Below are positions 16,316 to 24,336 of a stretch of 30,543 nucleotides of DNA, piece by piece (the first letter of the stretch is position 1; each line of letters begins with the position of its first letter). Source of the stretch: a virus; IMG/VR virus record IMGVR_UViG_3300023481_000009, positions 1 to 30,543 of that record; one strand, given 5' to 3'. The notes under the pieces were generated by a model that was not told where the DNA came from, ran no database searches, and saw only the letters and a list, made by a program, of their open reading frames with translations. A program made the translations under genes and the position numbers.

Positions 16316-18885
16316 TAACCTTACCCGCAAAATTCGCCACTGAGAACGCTAAGGCCGACAATACCCCTGCGGTTATTGTCAAGCTCTTGCAGTCAGAGCT
16401 GTCCGCCGAAGAGACCACGGCGACGGATTGGGGGAATAATTCAGGTGAAGTCTCAGTCGATTACACTCCCACTCCGCCAAACTCCGGTGATGTGATTCTT
16501 AATTCTACGAATATGCCAATTATAATCCAAAACGTAAATAACTCATGGAACCCTATCCTTGTTATTTTTCTTACGGTTCTGACTAACTTTAATAACCATT
16601 GGCAATCTTTTTCTCATTCAACAGCCATTGATATGCTCCTTACCAATGTTCAGGTAAGGATAAGGCAGAAGTCTCCGGAGAGCGACCCCGCCGCAAGGGC
16701 TGATATCTCCTGTGAAATATGGTCTGCGGGCAAAGGCGCGAAGATAGGAAACACTGTAACATTCATACAGGCCGGCGCTTCATCCGGGGGAGATATTTTT
16801 ACCTTTGATTTCAGCGGTCAATCCTTGCTCCTCTCTAAGAGCACTGAATATTGGATACGCATTTTCGCTACAAACGCCACCTCATTAGAAAACCGCCTTG
16901 AAGTCAATTATCAAAATACAAATGTTTATACGAGCGGGCAACTGGACGTAACAGGGACGGACGCGGCAACTAATATTGGTGACCTTATGTTCACGATTGT
17001 CTTGAATACTGTTTCTGGCAATTATTACGTTCCTTCCGGCTGGATTCAGACGCAGACCATGGATTTGGGGTCTATTCCCACGGTTGACGGTGAGGTTATT
17101 TTAACCGATATTCGCCCCGCAAACACGAACATCATTTATGAGGCGTGGGGTTCCAATACGGGCGCCTTTGCCGGAGAGGAGTTATATATGGGCGTCGTGG
17201 TTGACGGACAGAAAGTCCCGTCCGGGGCATATCGCCGTTATTTTCGGGTAAAGGCCACGCTCTCCACTACGGACCAATCATATACGCCTACCCTCAACAG
17301 TATCAAGGTGGCGTTCGCTACATACACCAGTTACGCTGATACCATCGGCTTTGGTTACGAGCCCGCTGTTTTAGGGATATCATCTCTCACAACTACTATT
17401 GACACGTTTAAGGCTTCGACCATCGGGCAGATGACTGTCAAGCTCGCTTTTATATCGTCTCTCTCCGATTATCTCAAGACGGCCAATCCCAAGAATAAGA
17501 TTGTAAAAATCCTCGCGGGGTTTGTGACTTCTGACTTCACGGAGGTTGATTTTATAGACTTCTTCTGGGGGCAGATTGACGACTGGGCCATTACAAATAA
17601 AGACGAAGTGACTTTAACGATAAAAGACTACAAAAAGGAATGGGCCGTTGACGTGCCCGCAAAATGGGAGACGACGGCAGATGATGTGGTGTGGACTTCC
17701 CAACATCCCTCAGATGTAATTCTTGACATATTACAGAACCAGATAAATGTAAGAAACAGCAAAATTGACGTGAGTTCCTTTGATATACTCAAGGCCTCGC
17801 TTCCGGGTTGGGTAGTGACGCGGACGATTACAGGCAATCCCGAACAGGCCGATAAACTTATCGAGGAGTTACGGGTTTTGATGGGCGCGTTTTTTGTGCC
17901 TCAGGGCGATGGTAAAATCAGTATCAAACGGTTTGACGCGCTTGCATCAAGCGCGGGAAGTCTTACGGACGCTAATACATTTAATCAGCAGTGGACGGCT
18001 AACGCAGGGAGTCTTATTAACGATGTATTCGTCTACTCGAATTGGGACGGCAACGGCGACAACACATCTGATTTCGGCGACCTCCGTATCGGTGTAGATG
18101 TTACCAGCCAGGTCAACTATGACGAGGACGCAGTTAAAGAGATTAAAGACAAATGGACACGGCAAGACGCCCATACCCTTTTCACTAATGGCAGTTTTGA
18201 GACAGGAGATACCTCGGGATGGACGTTATTTGTCAATACAGGAGCAGGGGCGGCGGCTACTCTTAATGCAGTAGCGGCAACCCCGCCTTTTAAGGGGGCA
18301 TGGAAAGGCAATGTTAATATTACCAACGGTGGCCCGGATACAAGTGGAGTCGTTTTAAAGCAGACGGGTATGAGTATCACTTCGGGCCATACTTATAAAA
18401 TAACCTTCGGCGTGACAACGAATGTAAATTACACTATGGAGGTTAAATTCCGACGCACGGCAAACCCCTTTTTGTCCTATACCGACGAGGCCGTCAAGTC
18501 CGTCAACGTGACCTCAACGTATGCCATTTATGAGGTCACCTATGTCGCTAATGTCACCGCCTCGGACTTGGCTGTACATTTTTTAATGGGCGTCGGCCCT
18601 ACATCCGTTGATATAGATGAGGCGCGTATTGTAGATATGGCCCTTGAGCAGACAGACGACCTCGTGTCTAACATTCTCACGCGATATGCCACGCCCCCCG
18701 AAAAAGTAACTTTGGATACGGACTTAAATATGATAGCCCTTGAGGTAGGGGACATCGTTAATCTTACGGCCCGCCGCGCTCCGTCGTCTGACATGGCAGG
18801 GGTTGCAAATCAGAAAATGCAGATAGTAAATAAAAATATGGATTTCAAAAAGAATAAAAATCGTTTAACATTGTTGAGGGTTTGA
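16312..18885 (+). CDS. Tail hub/baseplate protein with a CBM-like insert
   Basis: An 857-residue protein from GTG 16312. The N-terminal half is beta-rich, with jelly-roll features around residues 60-230. Residues about 350-620 (TTIDTFKAST...ILAGFVTSDF...WGQIDDWAITNKDEVTLTIKDYKKEW) look like a tail-hub domain. Residues about 624-776 are a CBM-like module starting NGSFETGDTSGW, closely matching the first module of the preceding gene. It interrupts the hub, which resumes with LVSNILTRYATPPEKVTLDTDL and GDIVNLTARRAP. Probably the central tail-tip protein that contacts the host. No lysozyme or peptidase motif is visible. Confidence 0.7.
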   Translation: MITLPAKFATENAKADNTPAVIVKLLQSELSAEETTATDWGNNSGEVSVDYTPTPPNSGDVILNSTNMPIIIQNVNNSWNPILVIFLTVLTNFNNHWQSFSHSTAIDMLLTNVQVRIRQKSPESDPAARADISCEIWSAGKGAKIGNTVTFIQAGASSGGDIFTFDFSGQSLLLSKSTEYWIRIFATNATSLENRLEVNYQNTNVYTSGQLDVTGTDAATNIGDLMFTIVLNTVSGNYYVPSGWIQTQTMDLGSIPTVDGEVILTDIRPANTNIIYEAWGSNTGAFAGEELYMGVVVDGQKVPSGAYRRYFRVKATLSTTDQSYTPTLNSIKVAFATYTSYADTIGFGYEPAVLGISSLTTTIDTFKASTIGQMTVKLAFISSLSDYLKTANPKNKIVKILAGFVTSDFTEVDFIDFFWGQIDDWAITNKDEVTLTIKDYKKEWAVDVPAKWETTADDVVWTSQHPSDVILDILQNQINVRNSKIDVSSFDILKASLPGWVVTRTITGNPEQADKLIEELRVLMGAFFVPQGDGKISIKRFDALASSAGSLTDANTFNQQWTANAGSLINDVFVYSNWDGNGDNTSDFGDLRIGVDVTSQVNYDEDAVKEIKDKWTRQDAHTLFTNGSFETGDTSGWTLFVNTGAGAAATLNAVAATPPFKGAWKGNVNITNGGPDTSGVVLKQTGMSITSGHTYKITFGVTTNVNYTMEVKFRRTANPFLSYTDEAVKSVNVTSTYAIYEVTYVANVTASDLAVHFLMGVGPTSVDIDEARIVDMALEQTDDLVSNILTRYATPPEKVTLDTDLNMIALEVGDIVNLTARRAPSSDMAGVANQKMQIVNKNMDFKKNKNRLTLLRV

Positions 18886-18886
18886 T

Positions 18887-19156
18887 ATGAGCTGGAAGAA
18901 AGGTCTTACATGGACACACGGGCATGAGGAGATTACCACTAACCCCGATGGGACGAGAGAGCCGCTGTGGGTGCATGGTGGCCCGTTCTACTTTCACAAT
19001 GGCAAGCGGATTTATCTTTATGTAGGGTTCCGCCCAACACCTACGTGGGGGCCGGGCTACGGTGATGAGGGTTGGTTTGGTGGAGTGGCCCGTTGGCTGA
19101 AACGGAAGGGGTGGGGCAATATTGGGATAGCCTTAAGAAAGGGGCATGGAGCATGA
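18887..19156 (+). CDS. Hypothetical protein at the tail-lysis boundary
   Basis: An 89-residue protein rich in Trp, Gly and His (WKKGLTWTHGHEE, FYFHNGKRIYLYVGFRPTPTWGPGYG). No membrane segment or known motif. It begins one base after the hub stop and overlaps the next gene as ATGA, so it is part of the same transcript. It could be a small virion component or an accessory of the lysis region. Confidence 0.65.
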   Translation: MSWKKGLTWTHGHEEITTNPDGTREPLWVHGGPFYFHNGKRIYLYVGFRPTPTWGPGYGDEGWFGGVARWLKRKGWGNIGIALRKGHGA

Positions 19157-19455
19157 GTCCACAGAGCAACTATGGTTTATTGGCGACTATCGTCGGCGGG
19201 GTTATGTCTGCCCTTGGTTATTCCGACTGGCAGAGACGGCGAATAAATAGGCTGGAAGAAAAGGTAAACACTGGTTGTCCGACGCTCGATAAAGTAGACA
19301 CGAGACTTACGCGGATAGAACAGAAAGTCCCTTCGGGGGATATAACGTGCGCATCGAACGAAGAGGTTACTTTGATATTCGAGAAACTGGATGAGATGGC
19401 GGTGCAACTTGCTAAGACATCAACCATTTTGGAAGAGAGGTTGCCAAAGAGATGA
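19153..19455 (+). CDS. Small membrane protein with coiled coil, holin/XhlA-like architecture
   Basis: A 100-residue protein from ATG 19153 (overlapping the previous TGA; an upstream ATG at 19072 lies deep inside the preceding gene). Residues about 7-24 are a moderately hydrophobic helix (YGLLATIVGGVMSALGY), followed by basic WQRRRINRLEEK and a long Leu/Ile/Glu coiled coil. One membrane helix plus coiled coil resembles XhlA-like or spanin-associated lysis proteins. Function is inferred from position before the endolysin. Confidence 0.6.
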   Translation: MSPQSNYGLLATIVGGVMSALGYSDWQRRRINRLEEKVNTGCPTLDKVDTRLTRIEQKVPSGDITCASNEEVTLIFEKLDEMAVQLAKTSTILEERLPKR

Positions 19456-19733
19456 GTATATTCGACAAATACAAAGACTTCCACCAGTGGGGCACGCAAT
19501 TTATTGTGGTAGAAGCACACATGGGGATGGGGTTCTTCTTCCCCACCGTGGCAGGTTTATGGGGGCTTGCACCTCTGCTCGTAGTTTTCGGCCTTATGGT
19601 GGCCGTGATAGCCGGTAAGGAATACATGGACGACAAGACGGGTAAGGGGCCCTACTCACTGTTAGACCTCGGCTCGTGGTTCGTGGGCGGGTGGCTTGCG
19701 GTTGGGGTGCAGTTATTGAGGGGGTGGGTATGA
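19452..19733 (+). CDS. Small membrane protein, possible holin component
   Basis: A 93-residue protein with a hydrophobic segment at about residues 30-56 (FFFPTVAGLWGLAPLLVVFGLMVAVIAG) and a second weaker one near the C-terminus (LGSWFVGGWLAVGVQLLRG). It overlaps the genes before and after by ATGA and lies just ahead of the endolysin, a classic holin location. The 3TM-type holin candidate at 20898 competes for that role, so this may be an antiholin or an unrelated membrane protein. Confidence 0.6.
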   Translation: MSIFDKYKDFHQWGTQFIVVEAHMGMGFFFPTVAGLWGLAPLLVVFGLMVAVIAGKEYMDDKTGKGPYSLLDLGSWFVGGWLAVGVQLLRGWV

Positions 19734-20173
19734 ATCTTATTACCAAACTAAAAGATGACCTCGAAAGAGATGAAGGGTTAAGGCTCATGCCCTACAAAGA
19801 CACAGTAGGCAAACTCTCAATAGGTATCGGGCGCAACCTTACTGACAACGGCATATCCAAAGAAGAGGCCTATTATATGTTGGAAAACGATGTGTGGGCA
19901 ACCGTCAACGCCTGCAAGTCCGTCTTTCCTTGGTTCGATGAACTCACAGAAGACAGACAGAGAGCAGTTGCTAACATGGTTTTCAACATGGGTATGCATC
20001 GGTTCCTCGGCTTTATAAAAATGATAGGGGCCCTGAAAGGTGGAGACTACGATACGGCCAGTAAAGAGATGCTCGACAGTAAGTGGGCCCGGCAGGTAGG
20101 GGACAGGGCAAATAGGCTTGCGGAGTTGATGAGTCCGGAGCATCCGATTAGTTACGAGGAGGGGGGAGTTTAA
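19730..20173 (+). CDS. Endolysin, GH24 T4-type lysozyme
   Basis: A 147-residue protein from ATG 19730. The N-terminus reads LERDEGLRLMPYKDTVGKLSIGIGRNLT, placing Glu15 and Asp24 where T4 lysozyme has Glu11 and Asp20. The third catalytic position, Thr26 in T4, is Ser30 here, and the following His is Arg. The C-terminal lobe (ANMVFNMGMHRFLGF, WARQVGDRANRLAELM) is complete. The enzyme hydrolyses the MurNAc-GlcNAc bond of peptidoglycan. No signal peptide is present, so release should depend on a holin. Confidence 0.92.
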   Translation: MNLITKLKDDLERDEGLRLMPYKDTVGKLSIGIGRNLTDNGISKEEAYYMLENDVWATVNACKSVFPWFDELTEDRQRAVANMVFNMGMHRFLGFIKMIGALKGGDYDTASKEMLDSKWARQVGDRANRLAELMSPEHPISYEEGGV

Positions 20174-20218
20174 TGGCGGTCATAGAAAATGGGGTGGGGA
20201 GTCTCCCGTCCGCCGCCA
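20174..20218 (+). other. Stem-loop after the endolysin gene, CCGCCA-ended
   Basis: TGGCGG at 20174-20179 pairs with CCGCCA at 20213-20218, and GGGA at 20197-20200 with TCCC at 20204-20207 forms an inner hairpin. No T-run follows. The 3' part (CCCGTCCGCCGCCA) resembles a tRNA 3' end, but there is no T-loop consensus or anticodon arm. It may be an RNA stability or termination element. Confidence 0.4.
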
Positions 20219-20236
20219 ATTGATTATTGCGCCACT

Positions 20237-20344
20237 TTTGTTTGATAGAAACAATAAAAACGCAATGCAATAACGGTAAGTGGCTGATAAATATAAGATA
20301 CTTTGTTTGATAGCTAACAGTTTAAATGCAATAACTAACAGTTG
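20237..20344. repeat. Direct repeats upstream of the 43-residue gene
   Basis: TTTGTTTGATAG occurs at 20237 and 20302, and ATGCAATAAC at 20265 and 20326, giving an imperfect tandem unit of about 61-65 bp. In the second copy CTAACAGTT occurs twice, 21 bases apart (20314 and 20335), about two helix turns, as expected for a protein-binding site. The region is AT-rich and non-coding, lying between the endolysin and the secreted-nuclease genes. No consensus promoter is seen. Confidence 0.5.
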
Positions 20345-20356
20345 AGGAGACGCAAG

Positions 20357-20488
20357 ATGTATACAAACGCACACGTTATAGAGGCTTTCATCGCAGGCAT
20401 GGCAGTAGCAGGGTTCCTTTCGGTCATGTATTACCGCAAGTGGTCTAAGTGGGCCAAGGTTATTCAGGACAAGGTGAGTAAGAGATGA
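20357..20488 (+). CDS. 43-residue single-pass membrane protein
   Basis: ATG 20357 is preceded by GAGGAGA. The product starts MYTNAHVIEAFIAGMAVAGF and has a membrane helix at about residues 8-25, followed by YYRKWSKWAKV, a basic Trp-rich interface. The stop overlaps the ATG of the HNH gene (20485-20488), which supports translation. Candidate antiholin, spanin-like or stabiliser peptide in the lysis region; family not recognised. Confidence 0.65.
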   Translation: MYTNAHVIEAFIAGMAVAGFLSVMYYRKWSKWAKVIQDKVSKR

Positions 20489-20886
20489 AAGAGATGTGGA
20501 AACTCTTCTGCTACTATATGTTGGTTTTTGCAATCTGCCTATTCCTTGCAATACTGATAACCTTGCCTGCATGGGGTGCTAACAAATACACTGATACTCG
20601 GTATGCCTCATGCGTCAAGAGAGATAAGCACGGCCACATTAAGCGCAACCGATATCTGATACATAAATTCAGAGAGCGTTATCCCTGCAACGATGCCATG
20701 AGGAAGATTGCCCCGTGCGACAAATGGCACGTAGACCACATAATTCCTCTCAAAGTGGGGGGCGTAGATAGGATGGATAATTTACAATATCTGCCGACCA
20801 TTTTAAAAACCTGTAAGGGGTATTGCAAGGATAGGTGGGAGCGTGCTGTATATGGCAAGACCCCACCTGTTCCTAACTGCAAATAA
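20485..20886 (+). CDS. HNH endonuclease with N-terminal signal peptide or membrane anchor
   Basis: A 133-residue protein. Residues 7-28 are strongly hydrophobic (FCYYMLVFAICLFLAILITL) after a Lys-containing N-terminus, followed by PAWG/A, a plausible signal peptidase site. Residues 81-117 hold the HNH core: HVDHIIPLKVGG then DNLQYL, with His82, Asp84, His85 and Asn99 visible. Six Cys (43, 68, 78, 110, 114, 132) lie outside the helix and could form disulfides, or bind metal. The nuclease would therefore act outside the cytoplasm or at the membrane. Possible roles are degrading competing phage or free DNA, or a nick at entry or exit; none is proven. Confidence 0.8.
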   Translation: MKEMWKLFCYYMLVFAICLFLAILITLPAWGANKYTDTRYASCVKRDKHGHIKRNRYLIHKFRERYPCNDAMRKIAPCDKWHVDHIIPLKVGGVDRMDNLQYLPTILKTCKGYCKDRWERAVYGKTPPVPNCK

Positions 20887-20897
20887 GGAGGGATAAA

Positions 20898-21332
20898 TTG
20901 ACTCCCATCATAGGCGATTTGATAGAATCAACAGTAGGCAAAGTGGTAGGCAAACTGGCAGACCATTATCTCCCTGCGTCAATGAGTGAGGCCGAGAAGG
21001 CTGATTTTAAACTCAAGGCCACGGAACTCAGTATACAGGAAAGCAAAGCCGCAACCGCCGACATTGAAAATGCTCGCGCGCTTGCAATGAAGGAAAGTGA
21101 TGGCGCTCCGCCATGGGCAAACGTCTTAAAAGTGACTCATAGGCCGCTATGGTCGTTTATCATGCTTGCAATATTCGCATGGACAATCCTTGCGCCTTAC
21201 CTTGGATATCCAGTGATACCTTTAACAGAGGTGCATAAGTCCATCATGCAGACTGTGATTGTATTTTACTTCGGCGGACGTAGTGTAGAGAAATGTACCA
21301 GTATGATAAAGGGACATAACGGTAAGGCGTAA
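20898..21332 (+). CDS. 3TM-type holin
   Basis: A 144-residue protein starting at TTG 20898 with an excellent AAGGAGGG site upstream. The N-terminal half is amphipathic (IGDLIESTVGKVVGKLADHYLP...AEKADFKLKATEL), and two hydrophobic segments follow at about 85-105 (WSFIMLAIFAWTILAPYLGY) and 118-132. The NVLKVTHRPLWSF stretch before the first membrane helix and the overall layout fit the Holin_3TMs/GTA holin family. It should form the inner-membrane lesion that releases the lysozyme. Confidence 0.75.
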   Translation: MTPIIGDLIESTVGKVVGKLADHYLPASMSEAEKADFKLKATELSIQESKAATADIENARALAMKESDGAPPWANVLKVTHRPLWSFIMLAIFAWTILAPYLGYPVIPLTEVHKSIMQTVIVFYFGGRSVEKCTSMIKGHNGKA

Positions 21333-21374
21333 CTAAGTGGCAGAGGGAAAAATAACCAACTAACAGGAGGCATG

Positions 21375-21611
21375 ATGGAAGCAATAAGAAAGAAAGTCAA
21401 AATGGCCGAGGGCGTTAACAACTATCGTGAACAGTTGCGGTCAATAGGCGCACAGTTGGCCTCTGTTAAATTGCAGATAGCCGACATAGTAACGGTGATG
21501 AGGGCCGACGCAGTATTTACCACCTCAGATGAGGCAGAGGTTAAGCCTCTGACGGCTCTGGTATCCGACCCCGCTTTTGACGCTTTTGTGGCAATACTCA
21601 AAAAGGTATAA
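21375..21611 (+). CDS. Small hypothetical protein
   Basis: A 78-residue, mostly helical, soluble protein. ATG 21375 is preferred to ATG 21372 because AGGAGG ends at 21370, leaving a 4-base instead of a 1-base gap. It joins directly to the fibre gene at 21612. No recognised family; it could be a fibre assembly helper, since such genes often precede receptor-binding proteins. Confidence 0.6.
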   Translation: MEAIRKKVKMAEGVNNYREQLRSIGAQLASVKLQIADIVTVMRADAVFTTSDEAEVKPLTALVSDPAFDAFVAILKKV

Positions 21612-22685
21612 ATGCCTGCATATACTGGATACACATACTGGAAGGTTATCACGGACGCTTATCAGAGCGTTCTTACGTCGAACCTTACCAATCAGACCGT
21701 CGTGGTGCGTTTGGATAATACATCTGACTTCTGGAATCATGCTCCGGTTGCGGGTGGACAGGTTCGCTTTACGCTCACGGATGGGACGACCATTCTTAAT
21801 TTTGAGGTGGAGCGTTACGATACCACCAACAAGATAGCCGCATGGCACGTTCAAGTTCCCACCCATTCGGCCTCTGTTAATACTCAATATCAGGTCAACT
21901 ATGATACTGCCACCCATACCGATGGGAGTAATGCGTCTGCCACTTGGGATAGTAATTTCGTGGCTGTTCATCATCTTTCAGTAAATCAACCAGGTGGGGC
22001 GTTTATTGATTCAACGGGGAATTACAATGGCACAGCTACAGCAACAACTGATACGGCGGGTAGGATAGACCGAGGCCGTCATTTTGCAGGTTCCGATAAA
22101 GTAGCCATAGGCACAGTAACGGAATTGGGCGGGGCCTCAACTTGTACAATAGAATACACCGGCCAAAAAGATAGTGCAGGAACTCTCTTGAACGCAGGCA
22201 ATTACAACGGTGATTTTAATTCAAGAACCTCGTTAAACCATTGGAGCGATGGGAATGTTTATCCAAATGTATCCAATGGCTCAGCTATGTATGGTGTTTA
22301 CTCTCTCAATGATGCTTTATCGCATCATTATGTAATGGTATTTGATGGAGGTTTAACTGGGGATTCTAATAGATTAAAACTTTATATTGACGGCGTTATT
22401 GTTACAATGACGTATCCGGGCAGTGCAATTTCAGCAACACTATCAGCCGCTAAACCATTTAATATTGGACAGGATAGCACAGCGAATACAACTGGAATGA
22501 TGGACGAGCATACTATATCATCTACACCCCGTTCCGCCGATTGGGTCATGGCTCGTTACCATTCTGGCCTCGGCGACCTACAAACCATAGGGGCGGAGCA
22601 GACAGGTGGCGGAGGCGGTGGCGGGGCAAACTGGCTTACACAGGGATATTGGTGGAATAAACCTTACGGATATGTAGGAGGATAA
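21612..22685 (+). CDS. Receptor-binding/fibre protein, DUF2341 plus LamG-like
   Basis: A 357-residue protein. Residues about 20-115 resemble DUF2341 (SDFWNHAPVAGGQVRFTLTDGT). Residues about 115-325 form a concanavalin A-like/LamG beta sandwich (AVHHLSVNQPGGAFIDSTGNYNG...LYIDGVIVT...DEHTIS), ending DWVMARYHSGLGDLQTIGAEQ. A seven-Gly linker (GGGGGGG) leads to a short aromatic C-terminal tail (WLTQGYWWNKPYGYVGG). This is the common layout of phage adhesins that bind polysaccharide. It starts right after the preceding stop and is followed by a GGAGG site for the next gene. Confidence 0.75.
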   Translation: MPAYTGYTYWKVITDAYQSVLTSNLTNQTVVVRLDNTSDFWNHAPVAGGQVRFTLTDGTTILNFEVERYDTTNKIAAWHVQVPTHSASVNTQYQVNYDTATHTDGSNASATWDSNFVAVHHLSVNQPGGAFIDSTGNYNGTATATTDTAGRIDRGRHFAGSDKVAIGTVTELGGASTCTIEYTGQKDSAGTLLNAGNYNGDFNSRTSLNHWSDGNVYPNVSNGSAMYGVYSLNDALSHHYVMVFDGGLTGDSNRLKLYIDGVIVTMTYPGSAISATLSAAKPFNIGQDSTANTTGMMDEHTISSTPRSADWVMARYHSGLGDLQTIGAEQTGGGGGGGANWLTQGYWWNKPYGYVGG

Positions 22686-22686
22686 A

Positions 22687-24336
22687 ATGTTATTAAGTAT
22701 CCCTGCGGGGTCTACAAGTAAAATAATACAGGTACCTATTTTTGATTCATCCTCAACAACAGGGGCTTTGTTAACAGGGTTGGTTTTCAACTCTACCGGC
22801 CTTACAGCTTACTATAACCGAGAAGGTGCGGCAGGTGCGGCCACGGCCATAACCCTTGTGACCGCCACAAAGGGGACGTGGACAAGTGGCGGTTTTATAG
22901 CCGTTGACGGCACGAACACACCGGGCTGGTATGAGGTTCATATTCCCGACGCCGCTCTCGCCACAGGAGCCAAGTCAGTTATATTGCATCTCAAGGGTGC
23001 TACAAATATGGTGCCCGTTCCTATCCTCATCGAACTCACAGCCACAAGCAATCAGGACGCAGTAAGGGGCGGTATGACAGCCTTGCCGGCATCAGGGACA
23101 CTTGCCGTCAATCCTGTCTTGGCTTCTGGGACACATACGGGGGCGGTAATACCCACAGTATCTACGCTCACAGGGCACACACCACAGACAGGCGACAGTT
23201 ATGCCCGACTTGGCGCACCGGCTGGTGCCTCTGTATCGGCTGACATAGCCAACGTGCCAACAGTGGCAGAGTTCAACGCAAGGACTCTCGTGTCTGCTTC
23301 TTACTTTGACCCTGCTACGGATACGGTGACGGTGGGAACGAATAATGATAAGACAGGTTACGTCTTGACGCAGTCTTTCCCTGCCAACTTTGCCTCTATG
23401 GTTATCTCGGCAGGCGGGGCCGTGGACTCTCTATTGCAGGGCTATCTCAATACTCTACTTACGGAGACCTCTGCTGGACGTATAGCGGGCAACATCAAAG
23501 TATTCTGGGATAATGCAGACGCTCTGACGACCAAGGTTGTTGATAATGTTGGCGCAGGTTCAGGCGGTGGGACGGATTGGACAACCACGGAGAAAGAGAA
23601 CATACGCTATCGCCTTGGTATCAATGGCACACAGACAGCACCGACAAGTAATGCTCCGATACTGCCAGTGAGGCTTGATTCGCAGGGCAAGTTGGATGTG
23701 AACGCCGAGGTAGACACCGCCCTTAATACAGCTATACCAGGCAGTCCCACAGCCAACAGTATCAATGAGAGGATAGCGGCCATAGACGACCTTACACAGG
23801 CAGGTGGAAGTGGTGACCTTGCGGCGATACTTACAGACACGGGCACGACGCTCAATACGCACCTGACGGACATCAAAGGTGCAACCTTCAACGGGACAAC
23901 AGATAGTCTTGAAGCTATACGCAATAGGGGCGACGCCGCGTGGATAACGGCGACCTCCGTGACGGCCACCAATATGAGAGGCACAGACTCGGCGTTACTT
24001 GCATCCTCATATACGGCTCCTGACAATACGTCAATCGCCGCAATACTCGTAGACACCAATGAGTTGCAGACCAATCAAGGCAACTGGCTCACGGCGACGG
24101 GATTCTCGACGCTTACCGCCGCCGATATCCTAACAACTGCCCTAACGGAATCCTACGCTACCGACGGAGCGACGTTTACCCTCTCGCAAGCCCTGTATAT
24201 GATATGGGCAACTGTCAATGAGTATAGTGCGGCCGGCACAACAATAACGGCGAAAAAACTTGACGGGGCCACAACGGCTATGACATGGACGCTTGATGAC
24301 GGGACGAATCCCACATCAAGAACAAGGTCTACATAA
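22687..24336 (+). CDS. Virion structural/fibre-like protein
   Basis: A 549-residue protein. Residues 1-115 look like an Ig-like or beta-rich head (IPAGSTSKIIQVPIFDSSSTTGAL...TPGWYEVHIPDA), followed by a long Ala/Thr/Asn-rich, low-complexity, coiled shaft. Near the C-terminus lies a helical segment (YATDGATFTLSQALYMIWATVNEYSAAGTTITAKKLDGATTAMTWTLDDGTNPTSRTRS) of the kind shared by many phage tail fibres. Probably a baseplate-attached fibre or its anchor. It overlaps the following gene (TAATG). Confidence 0.65.
   Translation: MLLSIPAGSTSKIIQVPIFDSSSTTGALLTGLVFNSTGLTAYYNREGAAGAATAITLVTATKGTWTSGGFIAVDGTNTPGWYEVHIPDAALATGAKSVILHLKGATNMVPVPILIELTATSNQDAVRGGMTALPASGTLAVNPVLASGTHTGAVIPTVSTLTGHTPQTGDSYARLGAPAGASVSADIANVPTVAEFNARTLVSASYFDPATDTVTVGTNNDKTGYVLTQSFPANFASMVISAGGAVDSLLQGYLNTLLTETSAGRIAGNIKVFWDNADALTTKVVDNVGAGSGGGTDWTTTEKENIRYRLGINGTQTAPTSNAPILPVRLDSQGKLDVNAEVDTALNTAIPGSPTANSINERIAAIDDLTQAGGSGDLAAILTDTGTTLNTHLTDIKGATFNGTTDSLEAIRNRGDAAWITATSVTATNMRGTDSALLASSYTAPDNTSIAAILVDTNELQTNQGNWLTATGFSTLTAADILTTALTESYATDGATFTLSQALYMIWATVNEYSAAGTTITAKKLDGATTAMTWTLDDGTNPTSRTRST

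Noticed and set aside
20174-20218. Functional tRNA gene ending CCGCCGCCA
   Set aside because: No T-loop consensus, no anticodon arm and only 45 bases available; kept only as a stem-loop.
20173-20223. 16-codon ORF starting at ATG 20173 after the endolysin
   Set aside because: No ribosome-binding logic beyond the overlap with the stop, too short, and it coincides with a stem-loop.
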